Position numbers and translations under genes: made by a program. Below, one piece after another: positions 51,266 through 60,145 of a stretch of DNA of 64,000 nt. Below the pieces are notes generated by a model that was not told the DNA's origin, did not search any database, and saw only the letters and a list, made by a program, of their open reading frames with translations. Location of the stretch: assembly GCF_003149375.1 (NCBI RefSeq), contig NZ_QFWH01000006.1:151584-215583 (forward strand). The letters run 5' to 3'. Source of the stretch: Vampirovibrio chlorellavorus (GTDB lineage: Bacteria; Cyanobacteriota; Vampirovibrionia; Vampirovibrionales; Vampirovibrionaceae). The number at the start of each line of letters is the position of its first letter. Position 1 is the stretch's first letter.

Positions 51266-52600
51266 CTAGGGTTTCTTGTTGTCTGTTGTGGGAGGAGCGG
51301 GATGCACTTTTTTCTTGGTCAACAGGGTGTCATTGGCTATGGTGGCCACCCAGTCCCCTTCGTTCAGTCCGGCGTTCACCCGAAAGTTCTCCATGGACAG
51401 CCGCTCTCCCTGAACGGCCTTCTTGCGGATGCGCTGATTTTGAATTTGATAGACAAACCAGCGGTTGCCTTCTTTTTTCACCGCGGAGGCGGGGAGTATC
51501 AGGGCCTGCTTCAAGCGTCGGGTCAGGATGCTGACATCGGCGGTCATGCCGGGCATCAGGCCGATGCCCTTTAACTTGGGCCATTCACTGTCCAGCAGGG
51601 TCACATGGGCTTCCACGGTGCCATTATCCTGATTAACCTGATGCCCAAGGCGTTTTATCTTGCCCTTCAGCGCCACATCGGGAAACGCGTCCAGCACCAC
51701 CAGTGCGGTGTCTCGTATCTGCACCTTGGACAAATCATTTTCCTCCACCGAGCAAAGCACTTCCAGCGTGTGAGGGTCCACCACGGTCAGTATGCTTTCT
51801 CCGGGACGGCCCAAATCCCCGGGATCTTTGGGGCGATCCACCACCAGCGCGTAGAGGTTGCTGTGGATGGCATAGTCCCGAACCTGAGCCCGGACGGCCT
51901 TGGCGTTATCCTGGGCGGCACGGTAGGCGGCGAAGGCGGCAGCCAGTTCTGGCCGGGTGGGCCCGTTTTCCGCCTGAGTCAACTGGGTAATCAGTTGCGC
52001 TTTCTGGTTTATGACCGCGCGCAAAGTGGCCTGGGCCTGTTCCACCCGTTGGCTGCCGGTACTGGCTTGCAGTTGGGCGTTGTCGTTCTCCTGGGCGCTG
52101 ACCAGTTCCTGCTGAAAGAGTTCCTGAAAGCGCCGTGCGTTTTTTCGGGCATCGATTAACTGGGCCTCCGCCAGATTTAGGGCGGCTTGCGCCTCTTCAA
52201 TACGATGATCGGCCTCGATCAGGCGTTGTTTCCGGTACTGGATCTCTTCGGGACGGGTTCCTTGTTTCAGGTTCAGGTAGGTTTCCTGACTTTGCCGAAC
52301 CTGAGCCATGGCCTGCTGTAACTGGGCCTTTTGTTCATCGCTTTCCAGTTGCACCAGCAATTGTCCGGGCTGAATCAGATCCCCTTCATCCACGGTAATA
52401 TTGGTGATCCGGGCTGTTACTGGCGGGCTGAAGTCAATGGTGGTGTCGCCTTGCACCTCGCCAGTAACAGTCAGGGTGGCGATAACGTTCTGACGGTGGA
52501 GCTGGACGGCGGGAACCGGTTCGCCTTGATTGACCAGAAAGGTGAGGCAAAGAGCTGTCCCTGTCAGGACGATACCGGTTATGATCCATTTTTTTTGCAT
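51266..52600 (-). CDS. Periplasmic membrane-fusion protein (HlyD/MacA/DevB type)
   Basis: This is a 444-residue adaptor. The N-terminal signal anchor (WIITGIVLTGTALCLTFLV) is followed by a beta-barrel/lipoyl half (VDEGDLIQPGQLLVQLESDE), a long coiled-coil hairpin (~75-200: QEELVSAQENDNAQLQASTG-like), the second lipoyl half and a beta-barrel domain (ILTRRLKQALILPASAVKKE). It links the permease to an outer-membrane channel. It is the first gene of the exporter operon. The substrate is unknown; cyanobacterial DevBCA exports glycolipids and MacAB exports peptides or drugs. Confidence 0.93.
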   Translation of the reverse strand: MQKKWIITGIVLTGTALCLTFLVNQGEPVPAVQLHRQNVIATLTVTGEVQGDTTIDFSPPVTARITNITVDEGDLIQPGQLLVQLESDEQKAQLQQAMAQVRQSQETYLNLKQGTRPEEIQYRKQRLIEADHRIEEAQAALNLAEAQLIDARKNARRFQELFQQELVSAQENDNAQLQASTGSQRVEQAQATLRAVINQKAQLITQLTQAENGPTRPELAAAFAAYRAAQDNAKAVRAQVRDYAIHSNLYALVVDRPKDPGDLGRPGESILTVVDPHTLEVLCSVEENDLSKVQIRDTALVVLDAFPDVALKGKIKRLGHQVNQDNGTVEAHVTLLDSEWPKLKGIGLMPGMTADVSILTRRLKQALILPASAVKKEGNRWFVYQIQNQRIRKKAVQGERLSMENFRVNAGLNEGDWVATIANDTLLTKKKVHPAPPTTDNKKP

Positions 52601-52751
52601 GATGAGGCCATCAATCCAGTGTTTAAGCGTTTAAAAGAGGAAAGCCAGCCCAGTGAAACGGGCGGTTAATCCCTACTATTAAACCTTAAAAACAGCCTTG
52701 CAAAAATGACCCGGCAAAAATGGGCCTGCACATAGCGGGCTTACTGCGGCG

Positions 52752-53093
52752 TTAGCACATACTGCCTTTGCTGACGGCCAGTTTTTGAAGCACCACATCC
52801 GTGTGATGTCTCATTGCGTTGTCCTGATCGGAGCGCTCATCCAGCCGGATGGTGGTAATAACCCGTCGGGCCCCTTCTTGAAAAGGGGCCTGGTGCATGC
52901 GTTCCAAAACCCGCAGCACGTCCTCTCGTTCGCCCTCAATGGTGGTGGACATGGGATTGATTTGATACTGAAGACTGCTGTTGGCTTCCACCGCCTTTTT
53001 CAGGGCCCTTTCCGCGGCTACCACGTAGTCGCTTTCGGTGGGCTCCTGTGTGCCAATGGGATCCACGGCGATTTCCGCAATCAGACGACTCAT
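52752..53093 (-). CDS. MTH1187/YqgV-family thiamine-binding-type protein
   Basis: This is a 113-residue ferredoxin-like fold protein of PF01910 (DUF77): MSRLIAEIAVDPIGTQEPTE, then SSLQYQINPMSTTIEGERED and RVITTIRLDER. Members bind thiamine-type ligands or act as small sensors. ATG 53093 is chosen for GGAGGT 6 bases upstream; an in-frame start at 53108 is weaker. It is a single gene between the exporter operon and the methyltransferase. Confidence 0.88.
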   Translation of the reverse strand: MSRLIAEIAVDPIGTQEPTESDYVVAAERALKKAVEANSSLQYQINPMSTTIEGEREDVLRVLERMHQAPFQEGARRVITTIRLDERSDQDNAMRHHTDVVLQKLAVSKGSMC

Positions 53094-53251
53094 GGGGGCT
53101 ACCTCCATTCTCTCTTTTTCAGTTCAGTTCTTTTTAGTGCAAACCTCTTTTAGTCCTTGAAGCCGCTTTGGGTTTGCCTCAGGGCTTCGGGCTTCATTCT
53201 GAATCAGGTGTTTTTCTTTAACCATTCTCCAGTTGGAGACCCGCTGTTAAT

Positions 53252-53296
53252 AAACCATTCAGGGAAGCGCTCTATGAGGGCTTCCCTGAGTGGTTT
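53252..53296 (-). terminator. Strong terminator hairpin after the methyltransferase gene
   Basis: A 17-base stem with one G-T pair (53252-53268 with 53280-53296) and an 11-base loop. On the minus strand it ends GGTTTATTAA, a short T-rich tail. It lies 24 bases past the methyltransferase stop. Confidence 0.75.
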
Positions 53297-53319
53297 AACC
53301 AGAATTGGCTGCAGTGGTG

Positions 53320-54360
53320 TTAAAGTGTGGCAGGCACCGCTTCAATAATGGACACCATGGTCGAAACCGGAATAATGCGGAGCAAAGAGAATCCAGCCTG
53401 AGCAAGCAGGGCTTCATACTCCGCCCGGGTACGCTCCCGACCGCCGGGGGTCATCACCAGCATGTTCAGATCCATCAGGGTACTGTTGATGGCGTTGGGG
53501 CCGGGCAGAATGACGGTTTCCGCCAATAACAGTTTTCCGTTGGGGCGAATGACCCGGCGGATGTTCTTCAATATCTCCAGAGATTTACTGTCGCTCCAGT
53601 CGTGAATGATGTGCGACATAATGTAACCATCGGCGTTGGCCGGAACGGCCTGGAAGAAGTCGCCTCCTTCCGCTTTGGCCCGATCGCTCACCCCATCCTG
53701 CTCAAAGATGGCCGCCGCGCCATTGACCACATGGGGCAAGTCAAACACCACCCCGCTCAGCTGTGGATGCTGCTTCAGGATGCTGGCCAGAAGCCTGCCA
53801 TGGCCGCCGCCCACGTCAATCAGTTGCTCGAATTGGCCAAAATCGTAAGCCGCCGTGACTTGGGACACTTCATTTTCCACAAAGGAGGTCATGGCCGCGT
53901 TGAAAAGGTCACCGGCCCGCTGGTTTTTCTCCATATAATCGAAACACTGGGTGCCAAATTCCATTTCAAAGGGAGTCTGACCCGTTTTTACGCCATCCAG
54001 CAGCCGGTTCCAGGCCGTCAGATGTTCTTCCCCCATCATTAATACAATGGCTCGCATGCTGTTGGGCACGTTTTCCCGCAGCAGTTGTCCCAAAGGGGAA
54101 AGCGAAAACTGGTCGTTGTCATGGGATTCTAAGAGGCCCATGGCGCTGCTGGCACGCAACAGGCGGAATAAAAAGTCCGGGTTGGCCTCCAGGCGATCGG
54201 CCAGTGTTTGGGCACTGGCGGGCCCGTTTTTCAATTCTTCGGGAACGCCCAGCTTGGTCAGGGTGTAAATGGCCTGAGATACCCAGTAACCGGTGATGTA
54301 TTGCATCATCATCCCGAATGGAGAACACTGGGACTGGGGGGCGGATAATTGTGCTTGCAT
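53320..54360 (-). CDS. SAM-dependent O-methyltransferase (family 2, acetylserotonin/CrtF-like)
   Basis: This is a 346-residue enzyme. An N-terminal helical dimerisation domain (GYWVSQAIYTLTKLGVPEEL, LFRLLRASSAMGLLES) precedes a Rossmann domain with the SAM motif LIDVGGGHGRLLASILKQHP, VFDLPHVV and the catalytic His in MSHIIHDWSDSKSLEILKNI. This group methylates small hydroxyl acceptors such as secondary metabolites. ATG 54360 (MQAQLSAPQ) is preferred (GGAAAG upstream) over 54387. Nearby genes give no clear pathway. Confidence 0.92.
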   Translation of the reverse strand: MQAQLSAPQSQCSPFGMMMQYITGYWVSQAIYTLTKLGVPEELKNGPASAQTLADRLEANPDFLFRLLRASSAMGLLESHDNDQFSLSPLGQLLRENVPNSMRAIVLMMGEEHLTAWNRLLDGVKTGQTPFEMEFGTQCFDYMEKNQRAGDLFNAAMTSFVENEVSQVTAAYDFGQFEQLIDVGGGHGRLLASILKQHPQLSGVVFDLPHVVNGAAAIFEQDGVSDRAKAEGGDFFQAVPANADGYIMSHIIHDWSDSKSLEILKNIRRVIRPNGKLLLAETVILPGPNAINSTLMDLNMLVMTPGGRERTRAEYEALLAQAGFSLLRIIPVSTMVSIIEAVPATL

Positions 54361-54787
54361 TGTGTTTAACTTTCCTGGTATCGACAAAGAACAGGGCCAT
54401 TATCCCCGAGGTGGGGGTGTTGTGTCTATTTGCTTTTCCCGGGTGGCTCAGCGTTTGGCCCAATGGGGTCCTGGCTTCAAGATGGTTCAGTCTCTCTGCT
54501 CTATGCGTTTGCCTCCAGGTGTTTGCAAAACTGCCTACCGCTCAGGCAAACCATGGGATTGCCGCTGGCAAGATCTGCCAGGCCTTCATCTTCACTCGCT
54601 GGGCTCAAACAGGTAAAAATTTCTTGGGAAGGGTTGCTGATCCAAAGTCTAGACAGACGGCCAATGTCAGTTTTGCTCTCGATTTTTTATGCTGGATCAC
54701 ATGTCCGTCTGGCAGGGAACTACTTACCTGCAAACTTTGACGCCTGCGTTTACATCCATTTTAAAGGCTTCTGAAAAGGCTTTTGAC

Positions 54788-55630
54788 ATGTCCATTCCAC
54801 CCGGCAAGCTCAGTCCCGTTTCTGCGGTTACCAAAAAACTGGTGGCCGATCATAACGACATGACCCAGCTGATGGACCAGCTGATTCGCTGTCTGGAGGA
54901 GATTTGCCAACATCAGGCCAGCCAGTCTCTCAGTGAGGCCCGGGCGGTGGCTGAAGAATTGGTGCAGCGCATGAATGTGCATGCCGCTTGTGAAGATCAG
55001 GTTATTTTCCCGGCTTTGTCTAAATATCACCCCATTCCCATGCTGGAGATTGAGCATGAGGAAGTGTTATTGCAACGGGCCGCTGTGGTCACCGGCATCC
55101 TGAATTATACATTTCCGGAAGATTGCAATGAAAAATTGCTGACACAGGCAAATGCCTTCGTGGACTTGGTGAAGCGTCACTTCGCCAAGGAGGAAAAAGC
55201 TGTTTTTCCCTTGCTGGAAAAAAGTTTAACGCCTTCGGAAAAACATCAGGTGATGGCCCGCATGGAGGATATTCTGGCCAAATCCCGGGTGATGCCCATT
55301 GAATCGTCCGAACCTTCTTCCAGACGCTATCTTCAGTTTCATTTCCCTATTGAGCAGCCCGTCACGCACCAGTTGCATACGGAGTCCCTTCTGGAAACGC
55401 CCAACGTTCAGCTCAAGGTTTGGGAACTGCAGGCCGGGACCGCTTTGGCGACCCATTGGACGCCCATGAAAGCGGTGATTTTACTGTACGCCGGAAAGGC
55501 CCAGTGGATGGGGCCCGATGCCACGGTTGAACTGTCCGCCGGGGATGGCATTTATATGGATGCCAAACTGGCTCACTCCCTGAAAGCCCAAACCGATTGC
55601 CGGTTTTTACTGATGTTGCAGAAAGAATAG
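54788..55630 (+). CDS. Hemerythrin domain fused to a cupin domain
   Basis: This is a 280-residue protein. The first ~150 residues are a hemerythrin-type HHE domain with metal-ligand pattern VADHNDMTQLMDQL, RMNVHAACEDQVIFPAL, IEHEEVLL and RHFAKEEKAVFPLLE; it would bind a di-iron centre that senses or carries oxygen or related species. The C-terminal ~90 residues are a small cupin-like beta-barrel (ELQAGTALATHWTPMKAVIL, LSAGDGIYMDAKLAHSL). The fusion suggests iron-dependent sensing or stress repair. ATG 54788 is preferred; longer frames upstream are not family-like. Confidence 0.85.
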   Translation: MSIPPGKLSPVSAVTKKLVADHNDMTQLMDQLIRCLEEICQHQASQSLSEARAVAEELVQRMNVHAACEDQVIFPALSKYHPIPMLEIEHEEVLLQRAAVVTGILNYTFPEDCNEKLLTQANAFVDLVKRHFAKEEKAVFPLLEKSLTPSEKHQVMARMEDILAKSRVMPIESSEPSSRRYLQFHFPIEQPVTHQLHTESLLETPNVQLKVWELQAGTALATHWTPMKAVILLYAGKAQWMGPDATVELSAGDGIYMDAKLAHSLKAQTDCRFLLMLQKE

Positions 55631-55646
55631 GCCTTGCGAACAGGTC

Positions 55647-57272
55647 TTACAGGATGCGGTACATGCGGTTGAAATACTCCAGCATCATGCGATCCGAGTG
55701 AAAATAGATTTCTGAGTTGTGAATGGACTGGGCCATCAGGGCGGCCCAACGGGCAGGGTCCTGGTAATAAGTGGGAATGATGTCCGTTTCCAGAATGTCC
55801 ATCAGGGATTCGTAATCCTGCCGGTCTCGCTCATCCCGCTGGCAAACCGGGGCTTCTGAAATGCGGTTGCACGTTTCGCAGTGGCCTTCCGGGTTGATGA
55901 TATAGCCGTTGATGTGGTGGAACGTTCCCTCTACGGCCCAGCCATCGTAAGTGGAAAAATGCACCGCGCCGTTCATGCTGGCTGACATACCCGACGTGCC
56001 GGAGGCCTCCAGTGGGCGTAATGGCGTATTGAGCCAGACATCCGCGCCGCATTTCAGTTGCTTGCTGAGGGTGAGTTCATAGTTCAGCAATACGGCAATA
56101 TTGGGCAATGCCTGACTGTAGCTGAGAACCTGATTGAACAACTGACGCCCCTTGGCATCGTTGGGATGAAAACGCCCGGCAAAAATTAGTTGGATCTGAT
56201 TGGATTGCAGGCGCTTTTTTAAACGATTCAGATCTCTGAAGATGAGCGTGGGCCGCTTGTACTCCGTAAACCGCCTGGCCCAGACAATGGTTAACACATC
56301 GGGGTTCAGTTTTTTCCCGGTTTCTTGTTCCACACGCTGGAACAAGGATGCTTTCATCTGTCGCTTCAGGGACAACAAACGCCCCGAGGCGCCCGCCTGC
56401 CGAAATCGGGAATCCTGCCAGTAATGGAGGTTGACCGAGTTGGTAATGGCGATAATGGGGCATCGGTTTTCCAGCGTTTCCCAAAGTTCATTGGCCACTT
56501 TTCCATGGATAAGAGACACCCCGTTGGCAATGCGACACATCCGCAGGGCCGCCGCGGTCAGAGAAAACGGGCTGCCTCCCTGGGCGATGGCGATGGCTTC
56601 AGTCGTTTGACCAAAGTACCCCGCCTGGGTCAGTAATTGGGCATCGTGCGTTTCATTCCCCGCGGCGATGGGGGTATGGGTGGTAAAAACACACTGCTGA
56701 CGCACCGCTTCCAGATCTCCACCCGCCGCCGCAAGCAGTTGAAAGAGCAGTGGCGCCGAGTGCCCTTCGTTCAGGTGATAGACATCGGGCAGTGGCCCGA
56801 CTTGTCGCAAAATCTGGTAGCCCCCAATGCCCAGTACCATTTCCTGACCGATGCGTGTCCGCTCGTCGCTGTCATACAGCTTCTCCGTGTATCGGCGAGC
56901 GGCGGGCGGATTTTCAGGGGTATCGGTGGATAAAAAATAAACGGGAGCCGTGCCAAAGCGCTGCGGAGGCAGGTAGTAGGCTTTGACCCGCACCGGCTGA
57001 TCAAATATCGGAATCACCGCACTGAGGCCGGTTTCTTCCAGCCCGTCCCGGCTCCAGCTTCTGTATTCAATCTCCGCTGTGGTCGCCGATGTGAGTTTCT
57101 GTTGACCGTAGCCTTGTGACCAGAGGATGGAAATTCCGATGAGGGGCATTTCCATTTCCCAGGCGGAACGCAGGAGACTTCCGGCCAAAAAGCCCAGGCC
57201 GCCCGCGTAAGTGGGAATGGACTGATCAATGGCTACCTCCATGGAAAAGTAGGCAATAGTGGGCAGGCTCAT
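55647..57272 (-). CDS. Alpha-glucan phosphorylase homologue (GT35) lacking the PLP lysine
   Basis: This is a 541-residue member of the short alpha-glucan phosphorylase group (TIGR02094-like). It begins IAYFSMEVAIDQSIPTYAGG and has HLNEGHSAPLLFQLL, CVFTTHTPIAAGNETHD and WARRFTEYKRPTLIF. At the cofactor site the family sequence GTSGMK is GTSGMS here (Ser430), so the lysine that forms the Schiff base with pyridoxal phosphate is absent. The protein may be inactive in phosphorolysis, may bind glucan as a regulator, or may use another mechanism. It follows the small membrane protein and erythromycin-esterase-like genes on the same strand. Confidence 0.9.
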   Translation of the reverse strand: MSLPTIAYFSMEVAIDQSIPTYAGGLGFLAGSLLRSAWEMEMPLIGISILWSQGYGQQKLTSATTAEIEYRSWSRDGLEETGLSAVIPIFDQPVRVKAYYLPPQRFGTAPVYFLSTDTPENPPAARRYTEKLYDSDERTRIGQEMVLGIGGYQILRQVGPLPDVYHLNEGHSAPLLFQLLAAAGGDLEAVRQQCVFTTHTPIAAGNETHDAQLLTQAGYFGQTTEAIAIAQGGSPFSLTAAALRMCRIANGVSLIHGKVANELWETLENRCPIIAITNSVNLHYWQDSRFRQAGASGRLLSLKRQMKASLFQRVEQETGKKLNPDVLTIVWARRFTEYKRPTLIFRDLNRLKKRLQSNQIQLIFAGRFHPNDAKGRQLFNQVLSYSQALPNIAVLLNYELTLSKQLKCGADVWLNTPLRPLEASGTSGMSASMNGAVHFSTYDGWAVEGTFHHINGYIINPEGHCETCNRISEAPVCQRDERDRQDYESLMDILETDIIPTYYQDPARWAALMAQSIHNSEIYFHSDRMMLEYFNRMYRIL

Positions 57273-57327
57273 GGATCCTTTTCCGTTTTCAATGTCTCAC
57301 GCCCCGCTTGGGGGAACAACCGTGTTT

Positions 57328-57498
57328 TCAAGGCGAGGCGTCCCGGGTGATGTCGACCGCCGGAATACGAAAGTGTTGTGGAGAAAGCCAGTGCAGCCGA
57401 TGTCCACTGGTTTTGGGCTGTAGCAACAGGAACACAAAAAGGAGAACGCCAAGGATGATGAACCAGTAAATTGCCCGATGGATCAGGACGGTGTTCAT
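57328..57498 (-). CDS. Small 56-residue membrane protein
   Basis: ATG 57498 (MNTVLIHRAIYWF) has AGGAG ~9 bases upstream. One hydrophobic helix (IILGVLLFVFLLL) at residues ~14-27 is followed by a basic tail (QPKTSGHRLHWLSPQHFRIP). It lies between the erythromycin-esterase-like gene and the phosphorylase gene with gaps of 46 and 55 bases, so it is probably in the same operon. The function is unknown. Confidence 0.55.
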   Translation of the reverse strand: MNTVLIHRAIYWFIILGVLLFVFLLLQPKTSGHRLHWLSPQHFRIPAVDITRDASP

Positions 57499-57544
57499 GG
57501 TGATGCGCTCCTGGTGGTTGTGTATGCTGTTTCGGATCGACTTG

Positions 57545-58909
57545 TCAAAAGGCCGATGGAAAGGTTTCCGGAATTTCACCCTGCTCCCAGTGGATATTTC
57601 GCTCCAGTGGCTGGACGGCCCGGGTGTTGTCCAGGTGAATAACGGCGTCAAACTGCTGGCTTAAACGGGCCTGAAAATAATGACTCTGGCGTTCGGTTCC
57701 GGGTTGATAAATCACCCCGATGGCCCGCTCCAGTCGGGGGCCTTGCAGTGTCAGGGCCAGTTCGGGATCCCGTTTAAAACCCAGCCAGAAGTCGGGAGCA
57801 TCCAGCTGATGAAAAAGCTGCTCGTAGCTTTTTTCCAGTGCGGGCCGGACCTGCCGTTTCAGCGGAAGGCCGTCCCAGCTTTCAGCGGCCGTGACGGTGC
57901 CGGTATACGTGGTGAATCCGATGGCGTAACACTGCGGCCCGTAGCGCTGCCGCAGCAATTGACCGATGTTCCATTCCCCTTGCCAACCCATCTCAGTGGC
58001 TCGGGCATCTCCAATATGGGAGTTGTGGGCCCATATCACCACTTTGGCCGGTTGGCCGTTCTGTTGCCGCAAATGCTGCAGTAAGGCCTGCAAGGTCTCG
58101 GCCATGTGGGCGTCCCGCAAGTTCCAGGATTGGACGGCACCGGCGAACATCGTTCGGTAATAGCGCTCTGCGTTCCGAATCAGCCGTGCGTTTTGCTCAA
58201 TGTTGAACCACAGTTCCCGTTGCTCGCCGCTGTCGTTTGCAGGACGATTCAATCGGGCCTGTTGCAAGTCCATCAGTTGCTGAACAACGGGCTCCCGGCA
58301 ATTCGCCTTGATGCCAATGCTAGCGTTATAGGCATACTTCTGAATGTTGCCCAGATAGGGATCAAAACAGGCGTAACGGGCGCGGGCCATCTGACCGGCA
58401 GCGGGATCGATGTCATCCAGCAGTTTCAGCACGGTCTGTATGGAGGTGGAGAGGCTGTATAAATCCAGTCCATAAAAGCCGATTTTGGGACCCTGATTGG
58501 GAATGTCGGCGAATAGACCGTCATTGTATGTTCGGAGCCATTGCAGAAAGTTGACCACATTGGTATTTCGCCACATCCAGGCTGGAAATCGCCGGAAGCC
58601 ACCCAATGCCTCCTCGACAGATTGACTGTCTCCCTGCCCCTGCACATACCGATTGGCCTGATAGGCATCGGGCCAGTCCGCTTCTACCGCGACGGCGTGA
58701 AATCCTTTTTCCACAAGCAACCGCCGGGTCAGGAGGGCCCTTTCCCGGTAAAACTCGTGGGTGCCATGGGAAGCCTCGCCAATGGATACATAGCAAGCGT
58801 CGCCAATGTCCTCGAGCAGCGCGTCGTAGTCATGGGCGCCGCCATCCAGTGGATGAAGCGAGTGGTTGATTAACTTGAAGGGAGCCAGATCTGTGGATAC
58901 CGTATGCAT
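57545..58909 (-). CDS. Erythromycin-esterase family protein
   Basis: This is a 454-residue protein of PF05139. Conserved parts include YVSIGEASHGTHEFYRERAL with the catalytic-site Glu/His, GFHAVAVEADWPDAYQANRY, FYGLDLYSL, and VVIWAHNSHIGDARATEMGW. Resistance esterases EreA/B belong to this family but most chromosomal members hydrolyse other, unknown substrates, so a resistance role should not be assumed. It is the first gene of the group leading to the phosphorylase. Confidence 0.93.
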   Translation of the reverse strand: MHTVSTDLAPFKLINHSLHPLDGGAHDYDALLEDIGDACYVSIGEASHGTHEFYRERALLTRRLLVEKGFHAVAVEADWPDAYQANRYVQGQGDSQSVEEALGGFRRFPAWMWRNTNVVNFLQWLRTYNDGLFADIPNQGPKIGFYGLDLYSLSTSIQTVLKLLDDIDPAAGQMARARYACFDPYLGNIQKYAYNASIGIKANCREPVVQQLMDLQQARLNRPANDSGEQRELWFNIEQNARLIRNAERYYRTMFAGAVQSWNLRDAHMAETLQALLQHLRQQNGQPAKVVIWAHNSHIGDARATEMGWQGEWNIGQLLRQRYGPQCYAIGFTTYTGTVTAAESWDGLPLKRQVRPALEKSYEQLFHQLDAPDFWLGFKRDPELALTLQGPRLERAIGVIYQPGTERQSHYFQARLSQQFDAVIHLDNTRAVQPLERNIHWEQGEIPETFPSAF

Positions 58910-58994
58910 GAGAATCCCCGTCTCCGTAGGGATATTTTAAATCCTGAACAGAATTTGACCATTCCTTGTCTGGCTAATTTCCGAACGCCAGGGA

Positions 58995-59023
58995 GGGTGC
59001 TACAGCATGCACTGTAGACACCC
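58995..59023 (-). terminator. Hairpin after the GDPH-motif gene
   Basis: GGGTG-CTACAG (58995-59005) pairs with CTGTAG-ACACCC (59012-59023), giving about 11 pairs with a 6-base loop. No T-run follows on the minus strand. It may be a rho-independent-like terminator without U-tract or a transcript-stabilising hairpin. Confidence 0.45.
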
Positions 59024-59050
59024 TCGCATGGTACAGGATTAGAACCGTTG

Positions 59051-59878
59051 TCAGGCCTTAAAGCCCAGAAGCAGTTGCTGAATCATGGCTATTATTTGTT
59101 GAAGCAGTTTTTCCAATTCGCTTTTAATGTCAGGCGCCGGGGGTGGGTTGGAAGTGATCTGGTAAGCGTCAATATTCTTCTTGGGTTTTGTGAGCCGGAT
59201 GTTGTCCGCATCGAAGGTCTCACCCAGTAAGCCGGATGGATTGACACCATCGGCGCCGACGCCATTACCGCCGGATTTTACCGCGAAATCCAGGCGCTGT
59301 CCTTTTCCGACGGACTCAAAGAGGATGGTGTATTCTCCGGTTTGAATGAGGGTGCTGCCATCAATGGTTTTGGCGATGGAACTGTTGGGGCCCAGGGTGA
59401 CGGGATCAAAATTCTTGAGTTCCTTACCATCGACAGTGGTCTTACCGGAGGCGTCAATATGAATTTTCTTGCCATCGATTACCAGATCGGCGCTTTTGGT
59501 GACCGTGGGGCGCTTGTCATTTTTGGGATCAATGATCTCCCCGGCTTTGGCGGGCACCTTCTGGAAGTCTGCCGTGAAAGAAATTCCCTTGTCTTTCAGG
59601 ATGTTGAATTTTCCTTCTTTCTGAACGTCGAATCTGCCACCATCGGCTTCCCGGAAATGGGGATCGCCCCATACAAAAGCCCATTCGTTGGCGGCAATGG
59701 GTGTGTAGATATCAGGCATATAGGCTTTACCTGCCTGGGGTGCGCCGTTCAGCGTGGTGGCCAGGCTGGCCAGTGCGGCAGCTGGTTTGGGGTTGGCCGT
59801 TGTGGGGGCTTTGAGATTGGTTTGCATTTCAGCCTTCAATAAGGAAATCTGTGGACTTGTAATCCCAGTCGTGCTCAT
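59051..59878 (-). CDS. GDPH-motif protein, DUF1521/vWD-like, candidate self-cleaving
   Basis: This is a 275-residue protein without a signal peptide. From residue 65 it reads EWAFVWGDPHFREADGGRFD, then VQKEGKFNIL and a beta-rich domain to ~235. WGDPH with a following GGxFD is shared by DUF1521 and von Willebrand factor D domains. In the rhizobial type III effector NopE1 the DUF1521 domain cleaves itself between Asp and Pro of GDPH when metal is present; MUC2-type vWD domains also cleave at GDPH. The C-terminus is a hydrophobic helix (IIAMIQQLLLGF). The divergent neighbour is the F-box-like protein, which suggests a host-directed role. Confidence 0.75.
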   Translation of the reverse strand: MSTTGITSPQISLLKAEMQTNLKAPTTANPKPAAALASLATTLNGAPQAGKAYMPDIYTPIAANEWAFVWGDPHFREADGGRFDVQKEGKFNILKDKGISFTADFQKVPAKAGEIIDPKNDKRPTVTKSADLVIDGKKIHIDASGKTTVDGKELKNFDPVTLGPNSSIAKTIDGSTLIQTGEYTILFESVGKGQRLDFAVKSGGNGVGADGVNPSGLLGETFDADNIRLTKPKKNIDAYQITSNPPPAPDIKSELEKLLQQIIAMIQQLLLGFKA

Positions 59879-59992
59879 ATGCGATGTCCTATTTTTACTG
59901 TGCCTATGTCGGATGATTGTCCCTTATGTTTGTATATAAAAAATATTGAATATAAATATTGATCATCTGCAATATTTAGTTACATTTTTGGG

Positions 59993-60006
59993 GCGCCTGA
60001 AGGCGC
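59993..60006. promoter_or_regulatory. Short GC hairpin between A- and T-runs in the divergent region
   Basis: GCGCCT and AGGCGC (2-base loop) are flanked by TTTTGG and AAAAC, so either strand gives a terminator-like shape. It lies in the 267-base gap between the GDPH-motif gene and the F-box-like gene, an AT-rich region that must hold both promoters. Confidence 0.45.
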
Positions 60007-60145
60007 AAAACTTTTCAGCCGTCCAATCGGTTGGCGATGTCTCACAACACGGCAAGAATTGCCTTGTTTGGGTTTGGATTAGTCAACGCAGTCTGTTCAG
60101 ATTGTCCGCCCATGATAGTCCAGCCAAATGGAGTAGCGCCCGCCC

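Noticed and set aside
54318..54740. Plus-strand frames antisense to the methyltransferase start
   Set aside because: Overlapping frames without family match or ribosome-binding site, in the upstream region of the hemerythrin-cupin gene.
57545..58909. Macrolide resistance gene ere
   Set aside because: Family membership is clear, but chromosomal members of this family mostly have unknown substrates and no resistance context is present.
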